From: JACVRX01 sp963819885 | GTDB taxonomy: Bacteria > Actinomycetota > Actinomycetes > Jiangellales > Jiangellaceae | Direction of reading: 5' to 3' | Assembly (NCBI GenBank): GCA_963819885.1 | Contig: CAWFXV010000030.1 | Coordinates: 1-64,000 of the forward strand | Length of the DNA: 64,000 bases | Program-made: the position numbers and the translations under genes | The notes under the pieces: model-generated | The model's database searches: none | What the model was told of the DNA's origin: nothing | What the model saw: the letters and a program-made list of their open reading frames with translations, nothing else | Shown: in pieces, positions 27,752 through 37,205 of the stretch | How positions within the stretch are numbered: position 1 is the first letter of the stretch | Layout: each line of letters opens with the position of its first letter

Positions 27752-28942
27752 ATGTCTCGGGTCGGCACGGCCATTCGCGAGACAGGCGCCGTCGCCGTCG
27801 GGACGAGCGTGGCCAATGCGCTCGGGTACGTGCTGACGGTCGTCGGTGCGCGGGTGCTGGGGCCGGCTGAGTTCGGCGCATTCGGTGCGCTGCTGGCGCT
27901 GGTGATCGCCGATTCCGTGGCAGCGCTGGCGGTGCAGGCCACGACGGCCCGCTCGACGGCGAAAGGGCAGGCCGTTGTCCCGGTGATTCGAGCCGGGCTC
28001 GCCATCGCGGTGGCGGTCGGAGTGGCGTTGGCGTTGCTGTCTCCGCTCCTGCGCGAGTTCCTCCAGCTCTCGTCCGTCGTTCCGGCCCTCGCAGTGGCGG
28101 TGGGGATCGCAGCGCTGACGGCCACCGCTCCGGCCCTCGGGATCGTGCAGGGCGCCGAGCGCTTTCAGGTGCTCGCGATCCTGGTCGCCGGGCAGGCGCT
28201 GCTGCGGGTTGCCGGTGGGCTGATCGGCATGGCAATCGAGCCGACGGCTGCCGGAGCGCTGGTCGGCATCGCGGCCGGTCTGGTCGTGGCGGGGGCGGGT
28301 TGCTGGCTGGTGGCACGACCACCGCTGCGACCGGCTGAGCTGCGGATGCTGGGCATGAGTATCCGCTCGACTCTCGCCTCCGGTGGGATGCTGCTCGGTT
28401 TCGTGCTGCTGACCAACGCGGATGTCTTTCTCGCCCGGCATGTGCTGCCGGCGCAGCAGAGCGGCCTGTACGCCGCCGGTGCTGTTTTCACCAAGATCGC
28501 GTTCTGGCTTCCACAGTTCGTGCCATTGGTGGCGTTTCCGGCGCTGACCGACCCACGGCGTCGGCGCGGTGCGGTCCGGCTCGGCCTGTCAGCCGTGATC
28601 GGCTGCGGTGCTGCACTCGTCGCTGGCGTCGCCTTGTTACCCGCCGTGGCCGTGCAGATCGTCGCCGGCGACCAATACGTCGCGCTGACTCCATGGGCTG
28701 CTTGGTTCACCGCGCTCGGCGCGCTGTTGGCGGTCGCCCAATTGCTGGTCTATGCACATCTGGCCAGCGGAGACCGCTTCACCACTGCCGTGATCTGGGG
28801 GATCCTCGTTGCCTATGTCGCGGTGGTCGAACTCAGCGCCGACACGCTGCCCGGTGTGCTGATTCCGACGATGTGCGCCGCCGCACTCGTCGTGCTGTGG
28901 GGTCTGCTCCGCGAACGCTCGACCCGACGCACCGGGAGCTGA
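27752..28942 (+). CDS. Oligosaccharide flippase-family membrane protein
   Basis: A 396-residue polytopic protein with about 12 predicted TM helices and few long loops. The N-terminus (G-A-V-A-V-G-T-S-V-A-N, then R-V-L-G-P-A-E-F-G-A-F-G-A) matches the Wzx/polysaccharide biosynthesis branch of the MOP superfamily, which flips lipid-linked glycans. No glycosyltransferases are nearby, so the substrate cannot be inferred. It is divergent from rpsA and ends 4 bp from the convergent lytic transglycosylase gene. Confidence 0.82.
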   Translation: MSRVGTAIRETGAVAVGTSVANALGYVLTVVGARVLGPAEFGAFGALLALVIADSVAALAVQATTARSTAKGQAVVPVIRAGLAIAVAVGVALALLSPLLREFLQLSSVVPALAVAVGIAALTATAPALGIVQGAERFQVLAILVAGQALLRVAGGLIGMAIEPTAAGALVGIAAGLVVAGAGCWLVARPPLRPAELRMLGMSIRSTLASGGMLLGFVLLTNADVFLARHVLPAQQSGLYAAGAVFTKIAFWLPQFVPLVAFPALTDPRRRRGAVRLGLSAVIGCGAALVAGVALLPAVAVQIVAGDQYVALTPWAAWFTALGALLAVAQLLVYAHLASGDRFTTAVIWGILVAYVAVVELSADTLPGVLIPTMCAAALVVLWGLLRERSTRRTGS

Positions 28943-28946
28943 TCGA

Positions 28947-30179
28947 TCAGGGAGCGGGGACGCATCCGGTGGGCGGTGGGGTGGGGGTCGGAGTCGGTGT
29001 CGGGGTGGGGGTCGGCGTCGGGGTCGGAGTCGGCGTCGGCGTCGGAGTCGGCGTCGGCGTCGGCGTCGGAGTCGGAGTCGGAGTCGGGCACGGCGATTGG
29101 GTCGGTGCGGGTGTAGTGGTCGACGTCGGGACGGGTGTGGGGGTCGGGCCGGTGGTGGTGGGCGACGGGGTCGGCGTAGCGGTACCGGCCGCCGTGGTGG
29201 TGGGCGAGCCGCTCGGTGCGCCGATCGGCGTACCCGTCACAGTCGGCGGCGGCGCCGCTGTTGTGTTGCCTCCCGGGCTGGTGCCCGGACCAGCGTCATC
29301 GGCCGGCACGGCGGCTCCGCTGTCGTAAGCCTGGATCCAGCTCATCACCGTGGCGACGTAGGCCGCGGAGTTGTTGTACCGACGAAGCGCTGTGGACAAG
29401 CCCGCGGAGGTACGCACCTCGGACAGGCCGGCGCAGAGGTAACGCCCGGCGGAGAGGGTGGCGTCGAACACGTTGTTGGGGTCGGCAATGCCGTCGCCAG
29501 AGCCGTCGACGCCGAACGCGGCCCATGTTCCCGGAATGAACTGCATGGGACCGACGGCGCGGTCCCAAACGGTGTCCAGGTCCCACCGTCCGTCGTCGTG
29601 GTCGGAGATAGCCGCAACTGACCCGACCCCGTTGAGGGCTGGGCCGAGAATCCGCGGCACCGCATCGCCCGCGGCGTTGAGGCGACCTCCTCGCGCGTGG
29701 CTGGACTCGACCTTGCCGATGCCCGCCAGCACCTGCCAGCGCAGGCCGCACGAGGGGTCGTCCACCGCGATTCGATCCGCCGCCTTGCGGTAGGCCGCAA
29801 GAACGGTCGCTGGGATGGACTGGCCGCCCAGCGGGACCCGATTCACGACCGGAAGGCTGGTTCTGTCCTCCGCTTGGCCGGGAATGGCCAGCGGCGGGCT
29901 GACCATCTGTGGCATACCCATCAACGGCTCGGCCTGCGCCCAGTCCTGGCCCGCCTCAAAGCTCTGCGCGACGGCATCCGTGGGCTCGGTGGAGACGACC
30001 CACGTGTCACTTTCGCCCCCGGTACCCGGAAGCAAGGTCGCCGAGACGAGGCTCAACAGGCCGACGCCCGCTACTGCCCCCGTCGCATAGCGCAGCCCTG
30101 CTCTCACGACCCGCCACCCTGGTGTCGTCCGGTCGTTCCCCGAATCACGACGGTGCCATGCCCGAGCCGAAAGCGCCAC
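28947..30179 (-). CDS. Lytic murein transglycosylase with long Pro-Thr tail
   Basis: A 410-residue peptidoglycan-cleaving enzyme. A membrane anchor (about 28-50) precedes an SLT/MltB-type catalytic domain (about 115-295): G-I-G-K-V-E-S-S-H supplies the catalytic Glu, and R-A-V-G-P-M-Q-F-I-P-G-T-W and R-Y-N-N-S are family motifs. Residues about 300-350 are Thr/Pro/Gly-rich and the last 50 or so are almost pure Pro-Thr dipeptides encoded by a hexamer array, probably a wall-spanning spacer, ending in a short tail with one Cys. Start GTG at 30179; an internal start is possible. It lies 39 bp downstream of polA. Confidence 0.87.
   Translation of the reverse strand: MALSARAWHRRDSGNDRTTPGWRVVRAGLRYATGAVAGVGLLSLVSATLLPGTGGESDTWVVSTEPTDAVAQSFEAGQDWAQAEPLMGMPQMVSPPLAIPGQAEDRTSLPVVNRVPLGGQSIPATVLAAYRKAADRIAVDDPSCGLRWQVLAGIGKVESSHARGGRLNAAGDAVPRILGPALNGVGSVAAISDHDDGRWDLDTVWDRAVGPMQFIPGTWAAFGVDGSGDGIADPNNVFDATLSAGRYLCAGLSEVRTSAGLSTALRRYNNSAAYVATVMSWIQAYDSGAAVPADDAGPGTSPGGNTTAAPPPTVTGTPIGAPSGSPTTTAAGTATPTPSPTTTGPTPTPVPTSTTTPAPTQSPCPTPTPTPTPTPTPTPTPTPTPTPTPTPTPTPTPTPTPPPTGCVPAP
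28972..29093. repeat. Hexanucleotide tandem array (GTCGGN) coding for Pro-Thr repeats
   Basis: About twenty imperfect copies of a 6-bp unit (GTCGGN, with occasional GGGGTG) run through the 3' end of the transglycosylase gene. Each unit encodes Pro-Thr on the minus strand, so copy-number changes keep the frame and only lengthen or shorten the tail. Confidence 0.9.
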
Positions 30180-30218
30180 CCCTGTGTCAGACCGCCGAGG
30201 TTTGGCCGGTGTCCTCGA

Positions 30219-32936
30219 TCAGTGGCCGGCCTCGTGCCAGTTTCGGCCAATGCCGACGGACACGTCCAACGGCACTCGCAGCGGATACGCAGCGCCCATC
30301 TCGTGCCGGACCAGCTTTTCGACGACGTCGCGCTCACCGGACGCGACGTCGATGACCAGCTCGTCGTGCACCTGCAACAGCATTCGGGACGCGAGCCCCT
30401 CAGCCCGTAACGCCCGGTCGACGCCGAGCATGGCGACCTTGATGATGTCGGCGGCCGAGCCCTGCATCGGCGCGTTGAGCGCCATCCGTTCGGCCATCTC
30501 CCGGCGCTGCCGGTTGTCGCTGGTGAGGTCGGGCAGATAACGGCGGCGCCCGAGGATCGTCTCGGTGTATCCCTCGTAGCGGGCCCGGTCGACCACCTCC
30601 GCGAGGTAGTCCCGGACACCACCGAAACGCTCGAAGTACTCGTTCATCAGCGTCTGGGCTTCAGAGACGTCGACCGCGAGCTGGCGGGACAGCCCGAACG
30701 CGGACAGACCGTACGCCAGGCCGTAGTTCATGGCCTTGATCTTCGCTCGCATGCCACCGGTCACCTCAGGCGCTGGTACGCCGAACACGCGCGCCGCGGT
30801 GACCGAGTGGAAGTCCATGCCCGAGGTGAATGCATCGATCAGCCCCTCGTCCTCGGAGAGGTGGGCCATGATCCGCATCTCGATCTGGCTGTAGTCGGCG
30901 GTGAGCAGACACTCGCAGCCATCGCCCACGACGAAGGCTTCGCGGATCTGCCGGCCTTCCTCGGTGCGGATGGGGATGTTCTGCAGGTTGGGGTCGGTGG
31001 ACGACAGCCTTCCGGTCGACGCAATCGTCTGGTTGAACGTCGTCCGGATGCGCCCGTCGTCGTCGACGGTCTTGAGCAGCCCCTCGACGGTGACCCGAAG
31101 CCGGGACGCGTCGCGGTGACGGAGCAGCGCCTCCAGGAACGGATGCTCGGTCTTCCCGTAGAGCTCGGCCAGCGCGTCCGCGTCGGTGGTGTAGCCGGTC
31201 TTGGTGCGCTTGGTCTTCGGCATGCCCAGGTCTTCGAACAGCACGACCTGCAGCTGCTTGGGCGAGCCGAGATTGACCTCGTGGCCGATCGCCGCATAGG
31301 CGTCGTCGGCCGCCTGTTTCACCGCGTCACCGAAGGAGGACTCCAACGCCGAGAGTCGGTCGACGTCGACGGCGATCCCGGTCCGCTCCATCGAGGCGAG
31401 CACGTCGACCAGTGGCAGCTCGACCTCGTCGAGCAGGCGCCGCCCGCCCTTGCGCTCGAGGTCGCCGTCGAGAGCTTCGGCCAGGTCGAGGACTGCTCGG
31501 GCCCGGACCGCCTCGCTCTCGCCCCGGCGCAGTTCGTCGCCGCCGTCGAGTGAGAGTTGTTCGCCGTTTTCGGCCCCCTCGGCCCGCAGCTCGCGGTTGA
31601 GGAAGCGCAGCACGAGATCGGCCAAGTCGTAGGATCGCTGCCCGGGTAGGGCGAGGAAGGCTGACAGCTCGGTGTCACTCGCCAGACCCGCCACCGGCCA
31701 GCCGCGGGCTTTGAGCGCGTGCATCGGGCCCTTGGCGTCGTGCATGACCTTTGGACGTTCGGGGTCGGCCAGCCAGCCGGCCAGCGCGGCATCGTCGGCC
31801 GGGTCCAGCGCCGCCGGGTCGAACCAGGCGCCGGCTCCGTCGGCCGCCGCCAGCGCGATCTCGGTTGCCTCGCCGGTGCCATGCGCCCAGTACCCGCGCA
31901 CCGACACCCCGATCCGGCCGGCGGCGGCATGCTCGGCCAGCCACTTCGCGAGCTCGCCCGGACTCAGCTGTGCAGCATCGACCTCGAAGCCCTCGTCGGC
32001 TTCCGGGGTCGGCGCCTCGAGAGTCTGGTAGAGCCGGTCGCGGAGCACCCGGAATTGGAGGGTGTCGAAGACCTGGTGCACGCGTTCGCGGTCCCATGGC
32101 CGCAGCATCAGATCGTCGGTGCGCAGGTCGAGCGGGACGTCGCGGACGAGCTCGGTGAGCCTACGGTTGGTCATGACTTGGGCCAGCCGGGCGCGTAACA
32201 AGTCGCCCGCTTTCCCCTTGACCTCGTCGACGTGCTCGACCAGCTCGTCGAGCGAGCCGAACTCGGCAATCCACCTGGCCGCTGTCTTCTCCCCCACTCC
32301 GGGAATGTTGGGCAGGTTGTCCGACGGGTCTCCCCTGATGGCGGCGTAGTCGGGGTATTGCGCCGGTTCCAGGCCGTACTTGTCGCGCACCACCTCAGGC
32401 GTCGTCCGGACGAGATCGGATACCCCCTTGCGCGGATAGAGCACGGTGACGTGGTCGTCGATGAGCTGGTAGGCGTCGCGGTCGCCGGTGCAGATGAGCA
32501 CGTCGAACCCTTCGGCTTCGGCCAGGGTCGCAAGTGTGGCGATGAGGTCGTCGGCCTCGAACCCGTCCCTCTCGACACTGACGATTCCCAGCGCCTCGAG
32601 CACCTCCTTGACCAGGCTGACCTGGCCGCTGAACTCACTGGGCGAGCTGGTCCGGTTGGCCTTGTACTCGGCGAACGCTTCGTTGCGGAACGTGTGCCGG
32701 GACACGTCGAACGCCACCGCGACGTGGGTGGGCTTCTCGTCGCGCATGACGTTGATCAGCATGGAGGTGAAGCCGTAGACGGCATTCGTCGGCTGGCCCG
32801 TGGTCGTGGAGAAGTTCTCGACGGGCAGGGCATAGAACGCCCGGTATGCCAGAGAGTGCCCGTCAAGCAGTAGCAGCCGCGAGGGCGCGTTGGTCTCCGC
32901 CACGTCCGCCACACTAGTCACCGCTGCCGACATCAC
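30219..32936 (-). CDS. polA: DNA polymerase I
   Basis: Gap-filling polymerase for repair and Okazaki-fragment processing. The 905 residues show an N-terminal 5'-3' FEN exonuclease (D-G-H-S-L-A-Y-R, G-F-E-A-D-D-L-I-A, C-T-G-D-R-D-A), a middle domain where the proofreading D-x-E motif is absent (I-G-V-S-V-R-G instead), and a polymerase domain with motif A D-Y-S-Q-I-E-M-R, motif B K-A-M-N-Y-G-L-A-Y-G and motif C Q-V-H-D-E. Loss of 3'-5' exonuclease is usual in actinobacterial PolA. The start is GTG at 32936 or the adjacent ATG; no SD. Divergent from the DUF554 gene. Confidence 0.97.
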   Translation of the reverse strand: MMSAAVTSVADVAETNAPSRLLLLDGHSLAYRAFYALPVENFSTTTGQPTNAVYGFTSMLINVMRDEKPTHVAVAFDVSRHTFRNEAFAEYKANRTSSPSEFSGQVSLVKEVLEALGIVSVERDGFEADDLIATLATLAEAEGFDVLICTGDRDAYQLIDDHVTVLYPRKGVSDLVRTTPEVVRDKYGLEPAQYPDYAAIRGDPSDNLPNIPGVGEKTAARWIAEFGSLDELVEHVDEVKGKAGDLLRARLAQVMTNRRLTELVRDVPLDLRTDDLMLRPWDRERVHQVFDTLQFRVLRDRLYQTLEAPTPEADEGFEVDAAQLSPGELAKWLAEHAAAGRIGVSVRGYWAHGTGEATEIALAAADGAGAWFDPAALDPADDAALAGWLADPERPKVMHDAKGPMHALKARGWPVAGLASDTELSAFLALPGQRSYDLADLVLRFLNRELRAEGAENGEQLSLDGGDELRRGESEAVRARAVLDLAEALDGDLERKGGRRLLDEVELPLVDVLASMERTGIAVDVDRLSALESSFGDAVKQAADDAYAAIGHEVNLGSPKQLQVVLFEDLGMPKTKRTKTGYTTDADALAELYGKTEHPFLEALLRHRDASRLRVTVEGLLKTVDDDGRIRTTFNQTIASTGRLSSTDPNLQNIPIRTEEGRQIREAFVVGDGCECLLTADYSQIEMRIMAHLSEDEGLIDAFTSGMDFHSVTAARVFGVPAPEVTGGMRAKIKAMNYGLAYGLSAFGLSRQLAVDVSEAQTLMNEYFERFGGVRDYLAEVVDRARYEGYTETILGRRRYLPDLTSDNRQRREMAERMALNAPMQGSAADIIKVAMLGVDRALRAEGLASRMLLQVHDELVIDVASGERDVVEKLVRHEMGAAYPLRVPLDVSVGIGRNWHEAGH

Positions 32937-32989
32937 CGTTGGGCGGATGCGGCCTCGCTAGGCTCCGCACAAAGCTGACGAGGAGGCCG

Positions 32990-33739
32990 ATGTTCCGCGG
33001 GTTCGGCACGGTTCTCAACGTCGCCACGGTCGTCATCGGGTCAGGTCTGGGTCTCCTGCTCGGCCAACGTCTCCCCCAGCGGACTCGCGACGTCGTCACC
33101 GACGGTCTCGGGCTCACCACTCTGCTGATCGCCGCGGTGTCGGCCGGCGCCGTGCTCGACCCGACCTTCGCCCGCCAGGTCGGCGGGTCGAGCACGGTGC
33201 TGGTGGTTCTCGGTGCCCTGGTCCTGGGCGGAATCGCCGGGTCGTTGCTGCGGATCGAGGCGCGGCTGGAGGCACTGGGCGGTGCCCTGCAAGACAGGTT
33301 GTCGGGCAGCGACGACAGCGCCTCGCGGCGACGTTTCGTCGAGGGCTTCCTCACCGCCTCGCTGGTGTTCTGTGTTGGGCCGCTGACGATTCTGGGCTCG
33401 TTGTCCGACGGGCTCGGGCTGGGCTACCAGCAGCTCGCGCTCAAGGCCGCGCTCGACGGGATCGCCGCCATCGCGTTCGCCGCGTCATTCGGCTGGGGGG
33501 TCATGGCCAGCGCGCTCGTCGTCTTCGTGGTCCAGGGCGCGCTGACGCTGGTCGGCCTGCTCGTCGGGGACGTCCTGGGCACCGGCTATGTCGCCGCCAT
33601 CACGGCAGTGGGCGGGCTGCTCCTGGTCGGTGTGGCGCTACGACTGCTCCGCATCAAGCCCCTACCGGTTGGCGATTTGTTGCCTGCGCTTGCAGTCGCA
33701 CCTGCCCTGGTGGCGGTAGTGTCCTCAGTGCGCTGGTGA
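32990..33739 (+). CDS. DUF554 membrane protein
   Basis: A 249-residue protein with about 6-7 TM helices. DUF554 features include the opening G-T-V-L-N-V-A-T-V-V-I-G-S-G-L-G-L-L-L, the central F-C-V-G-P-L-T-I-L-G-S-L-S-D-G-L and S-F-G-W-G-V-M. Homologues (YdfK/YqgA type) are uncharacterised and suspected transporters. The ATG at 32990 has AGGAGG 3 nt upstream; the frame extending back to 32939 is not needed. It runs divergently from polA. Confidence 0.9.
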   Translation: MFRGFGTVLNVATVVIGSGLGLLLGQRLPQRTRDVVTDGLGLTTLLIAAVSAGAVLDPTFARQVGGSSTVLVVLGALVLGGIAGSLLRIEARLEALGGALQDRLSGSDDSASRRRFVEGFLTASLVFCVGPLTILGSLSDGLGLGYQQLALKAALDGIAAIAFAASFGWGVMASALVVFVVQGALTLVGLLVGDVLGTGYVAAITAVGGLLLVGVALRLLRIKPLPVGDLLPALAVAPALVAVVSSVRW

Positions 33740-33874
33740 GGTATCGGTACGGACACGAGTTGCCGTGGCAACGGGGCGGCAGCGTGTCCGGGGGTTATGC
33801 TCCCGCACGATCGGTCGGGCACGACTCGCGTTTCACGGGTCGCGCCCCTGAGCATCACCGGAGGTGCACCGCAG

Positions 33875-35191
33875 GTGCGCAGGCGAATAGCGGCTGTGTG
33901 CGGGCTGGTCGCCGGGCTCGGCGTCCTCCTCGTCGGCGCAGGCACCGCATGGGGACAGCCGGCCGAAAGCGCCGAGTCGATCCGTGGATTCCTCAGAGAC
34001 GAGGGGGAGCCGGTTCCCGGCGTGACCATCACCGTCAACGACGCGGACGATGCGGAGGTCGGGACGGCTGAGACCGACGCCGAGGGCGCCTGGACCATCC
34101 CGGTGCCCGGCCCGGGCGACTACGAGGTCGTCCTGGACACCGAGACACTTCCCGACGACGTACCGGGCGTGGTCGCCGACACCATCGCCACGACGGTGAA
34201 CCCCCTGCAGGACAAGGCCGTGCTGTTCCGCGTCGGCGAGCCGGGTGGGGAAGGCGGCGAAGAGGGCGGCACAGCACCCGGCACACCGGCCGAAGGGGGC
34301 ACTGACACCGCGCAGCCCAGCCAGATCTGGCAACTCGTCGCCAGCGGCATACGGTTCGGGCTGATCCTCGGGCTCGCAGCTCTCGGTCTCTCGCTGGTCT
34401 TCGGCACCACGGGCTTGACCAACTTCGCGCACGGCGAGCTCGTGACCTTCGGGGCGATCGTGGCCTGGTGGCTCAACAACGCAGGGCTGCCCGTCCTGGC
34501 CGCTGCAGTGCTCGCGGTCGTGCTGGGCGGCGTCTTCGGCTGGGCGCAGGACGTCGGGTTCTGGCGGCCGTTACGCAAGAGAGGCTCCGGCCTCGTCGCC
34601 CTGATGATCATCTCAATCGGCGTGAGCCTGCTCCTGCGGTATGTCTACCTGTACTTCTTCTCTGGCCAACGGCGGTCCTATGACCAATACGTGATCCAGA
34701 GCGCCATCGACTTCGGGCCGTTCGGATACGCCCCTCGCGACCTGTGGATCATGGGGATCGCGATTGTGACGCTCGCGCTTGTCGCTGTGGCCCTGGTCCG
34801 CACTCGCGTCGGTAAGGCGACCCGAGCCGTCTCCGACAATCCGGCGCTCGCGTCGGCGTCCGGCATCGACGTCGACCGGGTGGTCACGACGGTCTGGATC
34901 GTCGGCACCGCGCTCGCCGCCCTATCCGGCGTGATGTTCGGTTTGGTCCAACAGGTCGACTACTTGCTCGGCTTCCGGGTGCTGCTGCTGGTCTTCGCGG
35001 CGGTGGTCCTGGGCGGCCTCGGCACGGCCTGGGGCGCCATGGTCGGAGCGCTCATCGTGGGAGTGTTCGTCGAAGTCTCGACCCTGATCATCCCGTCGGA
35101 GCTCAAGTACGCCGGCGTGCTGGCAGTACTCATCATCATCCTGATGGTCCGGCCGCAGGGCATCCTCGGCCGTCGCGAGCGGATCGGCTGA
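33875..35191 (+). CDS. livH: Branched-chain amino-acid-type ABC permease (LivH) with extracytoplasmic N-domain
   Basis: A 438-residue permease with an unusual front end. A signal/anchor segment (about 5-25) leads to a beta-rich module (about 32-100, G-F-L-R-D-E-G-E-P-V-P-G-V-T-I-T-V and T-D-A-E-G-A-W-T-I-P) resembling carboxypeptidase regulatory-like domains, then a Gly/Glu linker and about 8 TM helices of the LivH family (F-G-T-T-G-L-T-N-F-A-H-G-E; R-A-V-S-D-N-P-A-L-A; M-V-R-P-Q-G-I-L-G). GTG at 33875 has GGAGG 10 nt upstream. It is the first gene of livHMGF. The extra domain may contact the binding protein or the wall. Confidence 0.88.
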   Translation: MRRRIAAVCGLVAGLGVLLVGAGTAWGQPAESAESIRGFLRDEGEPVPGVTITVNDADDAEVGTAETDAEGAWTIPVPGPGDYEVVLDTETLPDDVPGVVADTIATTVNPLQDKAVLFRVGEPGGEGGEEGGTAPGTPAEGGTDTAQPSQIWQLVASGIRFGLILGLAALGLSLVFGTTGLTNFAHGELVTFGAIVAWWLNNAGLPVLAAAVLAVVLGGVFGWAQDVGFWRPLRKRGSGLVALMIISIGVSLLLRYVYLYFFSGQRRSYDQYVIQSAIDFGPFGYAPRDLWIMGIAIVTLALVAVALVRTRVGKATRAVSDNPALASASGIDVDRVVTTVWIVGTALAALSGVMFGLVQQVDYLLGFRVLLLVFAAVVLGGLGTAWGAMVGALIVGVFVEVSTLIIPSELKYAGVLAVLIIILMVRPQGILGRRERIG

Positions 35192-35206
35192 GGGGAGGGA
35201 GCTCAC

Positions 35207-36196
35207 ATGGACTGGGGAGGGATCACCGAAAACGCTCTCCGAGCCCTGATCGGGTCCGAGGCCATCGTGTTTGCCCTGGCCGCGATCGGCCTGAACGTGC
35301 ACTTCGGCTACACCGGACTGCTGAACTTCGGTCAGGCTGCGTTCCTCGCGGTCGCCGCGTATGGTCTAGCCACCACCGTGACCACGTTCGGTCTGCCGTT
35401 CTGGCTGGGGATTCTGGTCGGCTTCGCTGCCGTAGTCGTCCTCGCACTGCTGCTCGGCGTCCCGACGCTGCGATTGCGCGCCGACTACTTGGCCATCGTC
35501 ACGATCGCGGCGTCGGAGATCATCCGGATAACCTTACGGTCGGTCTCGTTGCGGGACACGTTCGGCGGTTCCAGCGGCCTCAGCGGGTTCAGCACCGACT
35601 TTTTTGCCTTGAACCCCTACGACGGCGAGATCGGGTTCGGCCCGTTCGTCTTCGGCCCTCGGGATGCGTGGGTCCTCACGGTCGGCTGGATCCTGGTGAT
35701 CATCGCGTGCCTGATCGTCTGGGCACTGATGCGCAGCCCGTGGGGCCGGGTGATCAAGGCTATCCGTGAGGACGAGGACGCAGTGCGCAGCCTCGGCAAG
35801 AACGTGTACTCCTACAAGATGCAGTCGCTCATCATCGGCGGCCTGCTCGGCGCCCTCGGCGGGTTCATGTTTGCGCTGGCCCAGGCTGCGGTTCAGCCAG
35901 ACCTGTACTCGCCAAACCTCACGTTCTTTGCCTACACCATCCTGATCCTCGGAGGGGCGGCACGAGTGCTGGGACCGGTGGTAGGCGCCATGATCTTCTG
36001 GTGCCTGCTCCAGCTCACGGCGGGCGCTCTCGAGGGTGCCGTACGCACGGGCGTCATTCCCACCTGGCTGATGGACACCAACCAGGTCGGAGCGGTCCGG
36101 TTCATGCTGGTCGGACTCGCATTGCTCCTGCTGCTGGTATTCAGGCCGCAGGGAATCTTCGGTGACCGGAAGGAGATCGCCCTCGATGCCCGATGA
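35207..36196 (+). CDS. livM: Branched-chain amino-acid-type ABC permease (LivM)
   Basis: A 329-residue second permease of the LivHM pair, with about 9-10 TM helices. Family signatures are F-G-Y-T-G-L-L-N-F-G-Q-A-A-F, R-L-R-A-D-Y-L-A-I-V-T, the EAA-like cytoplasmic loop G-R-V-I-K-A-I-R-E-D-E-D-A, and the C-terminal F-R-P-Q-G-I-F-G. SD GGGAGGGAG lies before the ATG. It starts 15 bp after livH and overlaps livG by 11 bp. Confidence 0.93.
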   Translation: MDWGGITENALRALIGSEAIVFALAAIGLNVHFGYTGLLNFGQAAFLAVAAYGLATTVTTFGLPFWLGILVGFAAVVVLALLLGVPTLRLRADYLAIVTIAASEIIRITLRSVSLRDTFGGSSGLSGFSTDFFALNPYDGEIGFGPFVFGPRDAWVLTVGWILVIIACLIVWALMRSPWGRVIKAIREDEDAVRSLGKNVYSYKMQSLIIGGLLGALGGFMFALAQAAVQPDLYSPNLTFFAYTILILGGAARVLGPVVGAMIFWCLLQLTAGALEGAVRTGVIPTWLMDTNQVGAVRFMLVGLALLLLLVFRPQGIFGDRKEIALDAR

Positions 36197-37205
36197 GCTT
36201 CCCGTCGACGCTCCGCTGACTCGGCAGGAGGTCGGCGAGGTAGGGATCCTTTCCGAGCTGGAGACGACGACGCCACTCAAGGAGGCGGCACTCAAGGCTT
36301 TCGCCGGCGTCCCGCACGAACCGGGGTCCGCCAAACCCGAGACCATCTTGGTGGCCGACGACGTGATCCGCCGGTTCGGTGGCCTGACTGCCGTCGATGT
36401 CGACCACGTCGAGATCCAACGCGGTTCGATCACTGCTCTCATCGGCCCCAACGGCGCCGGCAAGACGACGTTCTTCAACCTGCTCACCGGCTTCGACCGG
36501 CCGGACAACGGGAGCTGGACATTCAACGGACGAGCCCTCGCCGGCATGGCGGCCTACAAGGTGGCCCGCGGTGGCATGGTGCGCACCTTCCAGCTCACCA
36601 AAGCACTCGCCAAGTTGACTGTGATCGAGAACATGCGGCTCGGTGCGGTCGGCCAGCGTGGCGAAAGCGTGTGGCGGGCGATGTTTCCCGGTTTCTGGCG
36701 CAGCCAAGAGAACGACATCACTGGCCGCGCCGAGGAGTTGCTCGGCCGCTTCAAGCTCGACACCAAACGTGACGACTTCGCTGGCTCGCTGTCCGGCGGG
36801 CAGCGCAAGCTGCTCGAGATGGCCCGGGCGCTCATGGTCGAGCCGGAGATGGTGATGCTCGACGAGCCGATGGCCGGCGTCAACCCGGCGCTGACCCAGT
36901 CGCTGCTCGGGCACGTCAAGGACCTGCGCGAGCAGGGCATGACCGTGCTGTTCGTCGAGCACGACATGGACATGGTGCGCGACATCTCCGACTGGGTGCT
37001 TGTCATGGCCCAGGGCAAGCTGATCGCCGAGGGTCCGCCAGACTCGGTGATGGCCGATGTTCGGGTGATCGACGCCTACCTCGGCGCACACCACGACCAG
37101 ACCTTGCTCGAAGGAGACGTGGAAGCGCAGATCCAGCAGGAAGTCGCTGCCGAGCTCGCGGCCGAGCACGGTGAAACCGTCCCGGCGCAGGAGGAGGACC
37201 GGTGA
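36186..37205 (+). CDS. livG: Branched-chain amino-acid-type ABC ATPase (LivG)
   Basis: A 339-residue cytoplasmic ATPase. Walker A G-P-N-G-A-G-K-T-T near 95, signature L-S-G-G-Q-R-K, Walker B M-V-M-L-D-E-P-M-A-G-V-N, H-loop V-E-H-D-M-D-M-V. It is longer than typical LivG: about 60 extra N-terminal residues of unknown role and an acidic Glu/Gln-rich tail. The ATG at 36186 is preferred (GGAAGGAG 8 nt upstream) over an in-frame ATG at 36162 inside livM. Overlaps livF by 4 bp (GTGA). Confidence 0.92.
   Translation: MPDELPVDAPLTRQEVGEVGILSELETTTPLKEAALKAFAGVPHEPGSAKPETILVADDVIRRFGGLTAVDVDHVEIQRGSITALIGPNGAGKTTFFNLLTGFDRPDNGSWTFNGRALAGMAAYKVARGGMVRTFQLTKALAKLTVIENMRLGAVGQRGESVWRAMFPGFWRSQENDITGRAEELLGRFKLDTKRDDFAGSLSGGQRKLLEMARALMVEPEMVMLDEPMAGVNPALTQSLLGHVKDLREQGMTVLFVEHDMDMVRDISDWVLVMAQGKLIAEGPPDSVMADVRVIDAYLGAHHDQTLLEGDVEAQIQQEVAAELAAEHGETVPAQEEDR

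Noticed and set aside
28972..29093. CRISPR-like repeat array
   Set aside because: Repeats are 6-bp units with no spacers and are coding (Pro-Thr).
30219..32936. Missing proofreading motif in PolA as a novel defect
   Set aside because: Loss of the 3'-5' exonuclease motif is normal for actinobacterial PolA.
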